Shown here: positions 1-7,065 of the stretch, in pieces
How positions within the stretch are numbered: the stretch's first letter is position 1
How the letters are laid out: each line of letters opens with the position of its first letter
Source of the DNA: Sporocytophaga sp.
GTDB taxonomy: Bacteria > Bacteroidota > Bacteroidia > Cytophagales > Cytophagaceae
Length of the DNA: 64,000 nucleotides
Assembly: GCF_017745095.1 (NCBI RefSeq)
Contig: NZ_JAGHZZ010000008.1
Span: 175,830-239,829, forward strand
Direction of reading: 5' to 3'
Translations under genes and position numbers: made by a program
Notes under the pieces: generated by a model
Seen by the model: the letters and a program-made list of their open reading frames with translations, nothing else
Database searches by the model: none
Told to the model about the DNA's origin: nothing

Positions 1-299
1 TGGTTATACCTTCCCGTGAGTAGCGCTGATCGGCTTGGAGAGCAAAGAGAATTGATTACAAATGCATTTCTAAAACGCACGCCTTCATTCGCAATTCTAT
101 CTAGGTGGGGTGTTTTAAACCATGGAAAACGAGCCTTAGAGCCTTGTTCATCTTGAACAACGCTTAATGCATCATATCTTTGATCATCAGTATAAATAAA
201 GATGATATTAGGTTTGGTGCTCTTTACATTTGATTGAGCATTAGCCTTTCCAAAAATCAGGCTGAGTACCAGGACTGAAAATAAGTATATCTTTTTCAT
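1..299 (-). CDS. Sulfatase, N-terminal part (gene runs off the window)
   Basis: The first 99 residues are visible; the rest lies beyond base 1. The protein would hydrolyse sulfate esters outside the cytoplasm. A Sec signal peptide ends near residue 22 (KANAQ). PNIIFIYTDDQ (residues 30-40) supplies the paired metal-binding aspartates of the alkaline-phosphatase superfamily. CSPSR at 86-90 followed by LLTGR is the Cys-type sulfatase signature whose Cys is converted to formylglycine. It starts 20 nt after the stop of the upstream sulfatase, so the two are probably cotranscribed. Substrate cannot be told from this fragment. Confidence 0.93.
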   Translation of the reverse strand, partial: MKKIYLFSVLVLSLIFGKANAQSNVKSTKPNIIFIYTDDQRYDALSVVQDEQGSKARFPWFKTPHLDRIANEGVRFRNAFVINSLCSPSRSALLTGRYN

Positions 300-319
300 T
301 TCTTTATTTTTTAAACTAA

Positions 320-1714
320 TTATTCCTTCCCTGCCCCTTTGTGTCTAGGCGCATTAGGAGCATTAACTTTTGGTAAAAAAACTATCAGATCCTTTTTAAC
401 ACTTGCATACTTCGGATCATTGGCAAGATTCTTCCATTCTTGAGGATCTGTATCATGATCATATAACTCTTCTGTTCCATCTTCATAAACGATATATCTA
501 AACCTTTCATTTCTTACAGAATGATTACCAAGTCCATGCGTCGTAACAGAAGGATGATTCCATGATGCTTCAGGATTTTTTAGCAAAGGCACTATGCTAT
601 TACCTTCCAGTCCAGATTTTGAAGGAAGCTTGCAGAGGTCTATTAATGTAGGATAAATATCCATTAAGCTAACTGTACGGTTCACGGCAGTATTAGCTTT
701 TGTTAGACCTGGTGCAACAATAATAAATGGAACTCTTGTAGCCTCTTCCCAAAGTGCAAACTTCCTCCAATGCTCCTTCTCTCCCAAGTGCCAGCCATGG
801 TCACCAAAGAGTACAATAATTGTATTGTCTTTGTATTTACTTTTATTCAGAGCATCAATCAATCTACCAATTTGACCATCAGTAAAAGTATTGCTTGCAA
901 GATAGCCTTGAATAGCTTTTTTCCATTGATCTGATTCTACAATAAACTTATGATCTCCATCAGGCTTAGCTATTTTCACTCCTGCAGCAGGGATATCTGA
1001 TAAATCATTTTGTGTAACTGGTGGTAAAGTAATTTTATCTAATGGATATAAATCAAAATACTTTTGAGGAACATACCAAGGAAGATGCGGTCTTGTAAAA
1101 CCCATTGCTAAGAAGAATGGTTTTTCATGATTCTTCTCAAGAAAGTCAATCCCTTTGGATACAGTTTTATAATCACCCATATCTTCATCCTTTACATTTA
1201 AAGGGCTCCAGTCAAAATTTGATTTCCCGTTAACAGGTGTTGAAGCCGGCTCCGGATCTTTAGGAACACCATGATATACAGGCCAGGAAGCATCATCATT
1301 ATAACTGTTATGATAAATTTTCCCTCCAGCTTCTACTTCATAACCATTCGCTGTAAAGTATTGAGGCAAGGTCACAGCATCTTTTAATACTGGCCTCCAT
1401 GGCTGATCATTATGATAGACGCCCGAACTAGCAGGACGCACTCCAGTAAGTAAACTGGCTCTCGAAGGATTGCAAGCCGGAGCAGAACAGTAAGCCTTTT
1501 CGAATCTCACTCCTGATTTCGCAAGCTTATTAAGGTTAGGAGTGATAATTCCTTTATATCCTCCGAATGGTTCTATCCAGTCATTCATATCATCAATGGC
1601 TATGAAAAGCACATTATACTTACCAGTAGTTTGTGCCTGGATCTCATTGTTATATAAAAATGAAACTAATGCGATAACTAAAACAATCGCTTTTTTTAAT
1701 GTACTCAAACTCAT
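320..1714 (-). CDS. Sulfatase, iduronate-2-sulfatase-like
   Basis: Secreted sulfatase of 464 residues. The signal peptide ends near residue 28 (EIQAQ). FIAIDDMNDW (about 37-46) carries the metal-binding aspartates, and CNPSR at 81-85 is the formylglycine motif. GDHGWHLGEKEHW near 306 is the second metal/substrate loop. The DDMND form and overall length resemble iduronate-2-sulfatase-like bacterial enzymes that act on sulfated sugars; the actual substrate is not shown. A 223-nt gap separates it from the sulfatase upstream, and it reads into the truncated sulfatase at the window edge. Confidence 0.93.
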   Translation of the reverse strand: MSLSTLKKAIVLVIALVSFLYNNEIQAQTTGKYNVLFIAIDDMNDWIEPFGGYKGIITPNLNKLAKSGVRFEKAYCSAPACNPSRASLLTGVRPASSGVYHNDQPWRPVLKDAVTLPQYFTANGYEVEAGGKIYHNSYNDDASWPVYHGVPKDPEPASTPVNGKSNFDWSPLNVKDEDMGDYKTVSKGIDFLEKNHEKPFFLAMGFTRPHLPWYVPQKYFDLYPLDKITLPPVTQNDLSDIPAAGVKIAKPDGDHKFIVESDQWKKAIQGYLASNTFTDGQIGRLIDALNKSKYKDNTIIVLFGDHGWHLGEKEHWRKFALWEEATRVPFIIVAPGLTKANTAVNRTVSLMDIYPTLIDLCKLPSKSGLEGNSIVPLLKNPEASWNHPSVTTHGLGNHSVRNERFRYIVYEDGTEELYDHDTDPQEWKNLANDPKYASVKKDLIVFLPKVNAPNAPRHKGAGKE

Positions 1715-1809
1715 TATGTGAAAATTGGATCAATGAAACTATTATGGAAAATTGCTCTTAAATATTTTCCTATATGCTTTAAAACATAGGGCTTTCTTGA
1801 TGTATTTAA

Positions 1810-1852
1810 TGCTCCCTGATATACAGGGAGACGCCAGCATGGCGTCTCTACC
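1810..1852. repeat. Double-hairpin palindromic element
   Basis: Two perfect short hairpins lie side by side and share three bases: CTCCCTG/CAGGGAG (arms 1812-1818 and 1824-1830, 5-nt loop) and GAGACGCC/GGCGTCTC (arms 1828-1835 and 1841-1848, loop AGCAT). It is far more GC-rich than the surrounding spacer. From general knowledge it recalls dispersed GAGACGC-type palindromes of other bacteria; that link is inference. It could also help end transcription of the minus-strand sulfatase upstream. Confidence 0.6.
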
Positions 1853-1886
1853 TTAAATATTAATACTACAGTGGTTAGATTTTTTT

Positions 1887-1941
1887 ACTTTAAGCTTTAA
1901 GCTTCTCTCTTAAAACTTACAGCTTATAACTTACAACTTAC
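1887..1941 (-). repeat. Heptamer repeat array R1 (post-stop)
   Basis: About eight degenerate 7-bp units read on the minus strand, such as AAGTTGT, AAGTTAT, AAGCTGT and two copies of AAGCTTA. The array begins at the stop codon of the sulfatase at 1938-3368, whose TAA falls inside the run AAGTAAGTT. It belongs to a family of similar arrays in this window. Confidence 0.75.
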
Positions 1942-3368
1942 TTAGCTCTCGGTGCTACAGGAAGAGGCAGATAATCTTCATTAAGGATCATCCACTCCTG
2001 AAGTTTTCCTTTAAGTTTTTCTTCTATTTCTTTATACTCAGGCTTTCCTGCAAGATTGTTGAATTCATTTGGATCACTTTGTTCATCAAAAAGCTCAAAC
2101 ATTGATCTTCTTTCTGAGAATAAAAGTTTATCCCATTTTTCTTCAAGCTTTCCTTCATTATGAAGTTGCTGAAGCTCAAGCCAGAAAGGCTGTCCGGAGA
2201 AATCTACAGGATAATAAGGCAACTGCCATAATGCATTGTAGATTAATTTATATTTATCGGATATAACTGTTCTACCAAGGTCGAAATGAGCTGTATTGGT
2301 CGGAAGGCCTGAACCATGAGCCCCTCTTACAGCATAGATGTATTCATGTGCCTGAAAGGGTTTATCTTGGAATGAAGGAACAATACTCACACCAGTAAAT
2401 TCTTGGGGTGCAACAATGCCTGCAACCTGTAACAAAGTCGGAGCGATATCTTCGCCTGACACTAAAATATTACTTACCTGACCTGGCTTAATAAGGTCCG
2501 GATGACGCATGATCAAAGGGATATTTAATCCGGTGTTATACAATGTACCTTTTCCCCTGACAAGTGCTCCACCATTGTCCCCCATAAATACAACCAATGT
2601 ATTCTTTTCCAGCCCTCTCCTTTTCAGTTCTTCAAAAACTTTTCCTACTTCATGATCAAGACGCTGAATTTCTCCCAGGTATCCGGCGAAGTCTTTTCTT
2701 AACAGTTTGGTATCAGGCCATCCTTCAGGAATTTTAATAGTATCAGGATCTGGTTCAAACTCTTTAGCATTGAAGATTCTGTGAGGGTCTGTGTAACCCA
2801 ACTGAAGAAAGAATGGCTTTCCTTTTGGAACTGAATTTAGAAAGTCATTATACTGATAATAAATACTATCAATATTTCCTGTAGTCTTTAAATAATCTAC
2901 TCGATTCTTAAAAGTCTCAAGATTATATTTATCAAACACCTCTTCTGATACTGCAGTATTTCTTGCACCATTTAAATGAAAGTTTCTTCCGCATATACCA
3001 GTGTAATAACCACCTTTTCTTAATAATTCAGGATATGAAACAACATCTGCAGATAATGGTGCAGTAAAACGCGTCATACGAATATCAAGCGTAGATCTTC
3101 CAGTCATGATAGCTGCTCTTGAAAGTACGCATTGAGGTGCTGTTGTATTAGCCCTTTTATATAGGATACCTTCCTTAGCAAGTTTATCAAGGTTTGGAGT
3201 TTTTATGGGATAACCATAACATCCCAGAAAAGGTACGCTATGATCATCGGATAAAATAAATAATATATTAGGTTGGTTTTGCTTTTCTTTTTTTCCAGGC
3301 CCTGCAAATAGGGCACTGGAGAATAAACTTAAAATGATGAAAATTACTCCTACGCTAACTCTACTCAT
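1938..3368 (-). CDS. Sulfatase with atypical CVLSR active-site motif
   Basis: Secreted sulfatase of 476 residues; the signal peptide ends near residue 23. NILFILSDDH (33-42) gives the metal-binding aspartates. The formylglycine site reads C80-V-L82-S-R84, with Leu where the CxPxR consensus has Pro (codon CTT); everything around it (SRAAIMTGR) is normal. FMGDNGG near 261 and the C-terminal domain are intact. It lies 18 nt behind the formylglycine-generating enzyme gene, in the same probable operon. Family membership is sure; whether FGE accepts the Leu variant is not. Confidence 0.92.
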   Translation of the reverse strand: MSRVSVGVIFIILSLFSSALFAGPGKKEKQNQPNILFILSDDHSVPFLGCYGYPIKTPNLDKLAKEGILYKRANTTAPQCVLSRAAIMTGRSTLDIRMTRFTAPLSADVVSYPELLRKGGYYTGICGRNFHLNGARNTAVSEEVFDKYNLETFKNRVDYLKTTGNIDSIYYQYNDFLNSVPKGKPFFLQLGYTDPHRIFNAKEFEPDPDTIKIPEGWPDTKLLRKDFAGYLGEIQRLDHEVGKVFEELKRRGLEKNTLVVFMGDNGGALVRGKGTLYNTGLNIPLIMRHPDLIKPGQVSNILVSGEDIAPTLLQVAGIVAPQEFTGVSIVPSFQDKPFQAHEYIYAVRGAHGSGLPTNTAHFDLGRTVISDKYKLIYNALWQLPYYPVDFSGQPFWLELQQLHNEGKLEEKWDKLLFSERRSMFELFDEQSDPNEFNNLAGKPEYKEIEEKLKGKLQEWMILNEDYLPLPVAPRAK

Positions 3369-3386
3369 ATTTAATATACTAATTGA

Positions 3387-4424
3387 TTAATTTTTATCTG
3401 CTGCTGTCTTATCTTTCACGCACCTGAAGCCAAGATTATTGGAAGCACTGGTAATCTCTCCCTTGCCTCTGCTGCCGCTTTTATATCTTATGCAATACTG
3501 ATCACTGCAAAGGAATGAACCTCCTTTTTGAACACGTTTGACTGCTGTCGGCTCATCAGGATCAAAGCTATCTTCCGGTCCTTTAGGATTTACTTTAGGG
3601 CTTTTTGCAAAATAATCTGGGCGATAGTAATCGCTGCACCATTCCCAAACATTTCCTTCCATATCATACAAACCATATGGATTTGCGGGAAAAGTCTTCA
3701 CTGGTGCAACACCAGCATAGCCATCTTCAAGAGTATTGTTATCAGGAAAGCTTCCTTGATAAATATTTGCTCTCCATTTACCATTTGGTTTTAACTCATT
3801 GCCCCAATAAAATTTGTTATTACCTTTTCCACCTTGGGCTGCAAACTCCCACTCTGCTTCAGTTGGCAATCTCTTTCCTGCCCACTTGGCATATGCCACA
3901 GCATCTTCATAACAAACATGAACAACTGGTTCATTTTCTTTTCCTTTAATAGATGATGATGGACCGAAAGGATGATTCCAGGTAGCGCCATGAACATATG
4001 TCCACCATTGCAATGCATCATCTAAATGTACTTGTCCGTTTGGAGGGGTAAATACTGCTGATCCTGGAACTAACTGATCTGAAGGAACACCAGGATAATC
4101 TTTGGGATTCAGAGGCTGTTCTGCAACAGTTACATAATGCGTCGCTTCCACAAACTTTGCGAATTCAGCATTTGTAACTTCATGTTCGTCCATGTAGAAG
4201 CCATCTACTGTTACTTCGTGCAAAGGCTGAGCATCAGGGAAATCAGGGTTATCAGAGCCCATATTAAACTTTCCGCCTGGTATCCAAACCATTTTTGATT
4301 CGGCCTTTATCTGAGAATATTTTTTCTGTTCTACCTGAACATCTTTCTTTTGTGTATTACTATTCTGGCAAGCAGAAAATAGAAGTAGGAGGATAATGGG
4401 AAGTATGGTTCTGGATGTATTCAT
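3387..4424 (-). CDS. Formylglycine-generating enzyme, lipoprotein form
   Basis: Oxidises the active-site Cys of sulfatases to formylglycine, as sulfatases require. The ATG at 4422-4424 is chosen over one 60 nt upstream because it gives a clean lipoprotein signal (LLLFSAC lipobox). The 345-residue protein follows human SUMF1 closely: MVWIPGGKFNMGSD, FYMDEHEVTNAEF, WAGKRLPTEAEWE, GNVWEWCSDYY, then GGSFLC-SDQYC (Cys306 and Cys311), matching the catalytic pair Cys336/Cys341, and SNNLGFRC at the end. Both catalytic cysteines are kept, unlike in many SUMF1-fold relatives. The lipoprotein signal puts it outside the cytoplasm. It lies amid the sulfatases it should activate. Confidence 0.93.
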   Translation of the reverse strand: MNTSRTILPIILLLLFSACQNSNTQKKDVQVEQKKYSQIKAESKMVWIPGGKFNMGSDNPDFPDAQPLHEVTVDGFYMDEHEVTNAEFAKFVEATHYVTVAEQPLNPKDYPGVPSDQLVPGSAVFTPPNGQVHLDDALQWWTYVHGATWNHPFGPSSSIKGKENEPVVHVCYEDAVAYAKWAGKRLPTEAEWEFAAQGGKGNNKFYWGNELKPNGKWRANIYQGSFPDNNTLEDGYAGVAPVKTFPANPYGLYDMEGNVWEWCSDYYRPDYFAKSPKVNPKGPEDSFDPDEPTAVKRVQKGGSFLCSDQYCIRYKSGSRGKGEITSASNNLGFRCVKDKTAADKN

Positions 4425-4658
4425 TATAACAATAATTTGGTGATTCTGAGTCAAAAGGAAAGTAGTAGTCAAATTAAGATTCATAAAACATTTACTATAC
4501 TTATCCTATAGACAAAGTAAATATTTAAACAAATTAAATCCTATTAACCAAGAAGGATCTTGGTTTTCGTACAACTACTCATATTCTTAAATTAATTTAA
4601 CTGACGGAATTAGTCCAAACTCCCCCTTTTGACTTTAACAGAATTTAAAATCACTTAA

Positions 4659-5435
4659 CTAGTTATTAGTAATGCTTAAGTTAGCAAATTCTCCTCCTGA
4701 ACCTTCGCCCGTCCACAGACCTATTGTTCCAGTCTTTCTGTCATTCAATTTATTTACTACCAATGATGGTTTAGCAGCATTATTAACAAATACCTTTACC
4801 TCTTTGTCTCCCACTTCGATTCTGGCATGAAACCAGTTATTGGGATCAGGCTCAGGTTTTACGGATTTTTCATACTGTCCATTCTTTTCATCTCTAAGCT
4901 TTTTCCATGTAAATTCAGGATGACTTATATACTGAACCGCATGAATATGCCTTACAGAATCAGGAGTTTTAAAATTAAAAGGCCTGAAATAGATACCATC
5001 AAAAGTCTTGTCATCCGCACCATGAAATGCAATTCCAATAAAACTTTTCTGAAAAACGTCTTTACCTTTAAGATCCACATCTATTGTTCCTTTTGAAAAT
5101 TTAACTCCTTTTATCCAAACAACACCTTCTCCATCCTTCTCTTTGACCTTTATAGCACTATGGCTTTTATCTTCAGATGCAACGACATCTCTGTTAACAG
5201 AAACCAAACCTCCTTTAGTCAAAAGATTCCCCAAATCATATTTTGATGATTTTACCTTTTGAGCCAGCAAGGCAGCTCTTCCAGTCTTAGCCTCGCAAGC
5301 ACTTTGACCTGTAGCTTTTTTAGGTTCCTGTTTTGCAGCTTCTTTTGATCCCTTATTGTCAGGAATATTTTTGAATGCAAAAATTAATGTAAGCAGACCA
5401 ATGCCTGCAACAATGGTGGTCTTAGTATTTTTCAT
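4659..5435 (-). CDS. Exported LamG/DUF1080-like protein
   Basis: A 258-residue exported protein with an N-terminal hydrophobic segment (about 8-22), a Lys/Glu/Ala-rich linker, and a concanavalin-like beta-sandwich from about 65 to the end (GIAFHGADD, FDGIYFRPFNF, WFHARIEVGDKEVKVFVN, GTIGLWTGEGSGGEFANL). Such domains bind or cleave glycans; no catalytic residues can be assigned by eye. It sits 10 nt behind a sulfatase, so it may help bind a sulfated glycan. Function beyond the fold is unknown. The 234-nt spacer after it contains a small CCAAGA/TCTTGG hairpin near 4550 that may be a weak terminator. Confidence 0.8.
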   Translation of the reverse strand: MKNTKTTIVAGIGLLTLIFAFKNIPDNKGSKEAAKQEPKKATGQSACEAKTGRAALLAQKVKSSKYDLGNLLTKGGLVSVNRDVVASEDKSHSAIKVKEKDGEGVVWIKGVKFSKGTIDVDLKGKDVFQKSFIGIAFHGADDKTFDGIYFRPFNFKTPDSVRHIHAVQYISHPEFTWKKLRDEKNGQYEKSVKPEPDPNNWFHARIEVGDKEVKVFVNNAAKPSLVVNKLNDRKTGTIGLWTGEGSGGEFANLSITNN

Positions 5436-5445
5436 TTAAATTGGG

Positions 5446-6909
5446 TTATTCTTTTATAATTACTTCAGATGTATTGGTTGTATAATTTTTCCTTAATCTT
5501 ACCGAAAGCTCCTTTACTGTTTCCGAATACTTAGGATCATTCGCAAGATTCGTGAATTCATTACTATCATTCTGATGATCATACAGTTCAATACCAGCCT
5601 TACCTTCATCCCACTCTGTATATCTCCATCTTTCAGTACGAATGCTTCTTCCCATAAAGTCTTTTCTTTTTACCTGAGTAAAAGCAGGTTTATCCCATGT
5701 TGCAGCAGGATTCTTCAATAATGCAGTAAGACTCTTTCCCTGTAAGTATTTTGGAGCAGGAAGTCCGCACAGTTCTGCTAGCGTAGGATAGATATCCAGA
5801 AGCTCAACCGTTCTAGATGAAGCTTTACCTCCTTGTCCTGGAACAGATATGATTAATGGCACTCTTGCTGAGTTCTCAAAAAGACTTTGCTTCATCCATT
5901 GTCCATGCTGACCAAGATTATAGCCATGATCACTCCATAAAACAATGATAGTATTTTCTGATAGTTTCAAGCGATCCAAAGCATCAAGGAGTCTTCCAAC
6001 CTGAGCATCCATAAATGATACAGTTGCATAGTATGCTTTTTGAGCCTCTCTTCTCTTTTGCTCGTCGAGTCCCCAATGAGAAGGCTTGGTAAACAAAGCA
6101 GCTTCAGGAACATCTGCGAGATCATTTTCTTTTTCTATAGCTAAAGGCACTTTGTTCTCGTCATACAAATCAAAATACTTTTGAGGAGCTACATATGGAG
6201 TATGCGGCCTGAAAAATCCTACAGCAAGAAAGAATGGTTCATTCTTTTTTTCTTCCATAATTTTAATTGCCTCTGTAGCAATTAAACCATCCGTTTGTTC
6301 CTCATCTGTACCTCCTGTTGCCCTCCAGCACAAAGCGCTTCCTAGGTGTCTTTCAGGCGTCAGGTTTTTTATCTGTGCTTCTTCAGCTTTATCTCTACCT
6401 ATCGGATTAACCCTTTTGCTCCATGAGATTGAATCATCAAGGCCATTTGTACCGATCTGGTTTGGCACTCCGTAATGATATATCTTTCCTACCCGAGCAC
6501 TGAAATAATTATTATTTTTAAATAGTTGAGGTAACGTAACTGCATCAGGAAGATTTTTACGGAAATGCGTTTGCAATTCATAGATGCCTGTTACATCAGG
6601 TCTTGTACCGGTTAGTAAAGATGATCTGCTGGGACTGCATAGCGGAAACTGAGTATAAGCTTTATCGAATCGCACACCTCTCGTAGCAAGTCTGTCGATA
6701 TTCGGAGACTTTACAAAGGTATTTCCATAGCACCCTAAATCATTATTAAGATCGTCCACAGCTATGAATAGGACATTGTACTTTTTATTTACTTTAGATT
6801 TATCTGGAGGAGCAGTTGCAGAGACTGTTCCGAGAATAAATGTGCACATAACCAGCAGGAGAGTCCTTTTGATTATTGAATATAGTGGTAGTACTCTTTT
6901 AAATTTCAT
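5446..6909 (-). CDS. Sulfatase, iduronate-2-sulfatase-like
   Basis: Exported sulfatase of 487 residues. The N-terminus is long, with a hydrophobic stretch at 16-30. NVLFIAVDDLNNDLGCYG (45-62) holds the metal-binding aspartates and C91-SPSR is the formylglycine motif. GFFRPHTPYVAP and SDHGYNLGQHGQW are typical of iduronate-2-sulfatase relatives, suggesting a sulfated uronic or sugar residue as substrate (inference). It is preceded by its own promoter-like boxes and followed 10 nt on by the LamG-like gene. Confidence 0.93.
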   Translation of the reverse strand: MKFKRVLPLYSIIKRTLLLVMCTFILGTVSATAPPDKSKVNKKYNVLFIAVDDLNNDLGCYGNTFVKSPNIDRLATRGVRFDKAYTQFPLCSPSRSSLLTGTRPDVTGIYELQTHFRKNLPDAVTLPQLFKNNNYFSARVGKIYHYGVPNQIGTNGLDDSISWSKRVNPIGRDKAEEAQIKNLTPERHLGSALCWRATGGTDEEQTDGLIATEAIKIMEEKKNEPFFLAVGFFRPHTPYVAPQKYFDLYDENKVPLAIEKENDLADVPEAALFTKPSHWGLDEQKRREAQKAYYATVSFMDAQVGRLLDALDRLKLSENTIIVLWSDHGYNLGQHGQWMKQSLFENSARVPLIISVPGQGGKASSRTVELLDIYPTLAELCGLPAPKYLQGKSLTALLKNPAATWDKPAFTQVKRKDFMGRSIRTERWRYTEWDEGKAGIELYDHQNDSNEFTNLANDPKYSETVKELSVRLRKNYTTNTSEVIIKE

Positions 6910-6961
6910 ATTTTGATATTACAATTTGTAATTGCCTATTTTTATTATCTTTCTTTTCTCA

Positions 6962-6993
6962 CAAACATAGGACATACCCTATGATGACATAAA
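6962..6993 (-). promoter_or_regulatory. Promoter of the sulfatase/LamG transcript
   Basis: Read on the minus strand, TTTA (6993-6990), a 20-nt spacer and TATGTTTG (6969-6962) fit the Bacteroidetes form TTTG-N19-21-TAnnTTTG with one mismatch. A small palindrome (CATAGG with CCTATG) lies in the spacer and could bind a regulator. Confidence 0.5.
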
Positions 6994-7022
6994 GCACCCC
7001 TCATAGGCTTTATACATTTTAA

Positions 7023-7056
7023 CCTACTTATGACTTATAACTATCAACTTTAAGCT
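7023..7056 (-). repeat. Heptamer repeat array R2 (post-stop)
   Basis: Five degenerate 7-bp units on the minus strand (AGCTTAA, AGTTGAT, AGTTATA, AGTCATA, AGTAGGT) begin about 10 nt after the stop codon of the arylsulfatase at 7066-9438. Orientation relative to the gene is the same as in R1, R3 and R8. Confidence 0.65.
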
Positions 7057-7065
7057 GGTTGAATA

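Noticed and set aside
6966-6988. CATAGG/CCTATG palindromes near several promoters as a shared operator
   Set aside because: Similar pieces near 1770, 6970 and 19825 lie at different places relative to the promoters, and six-base pieces recur by chance.
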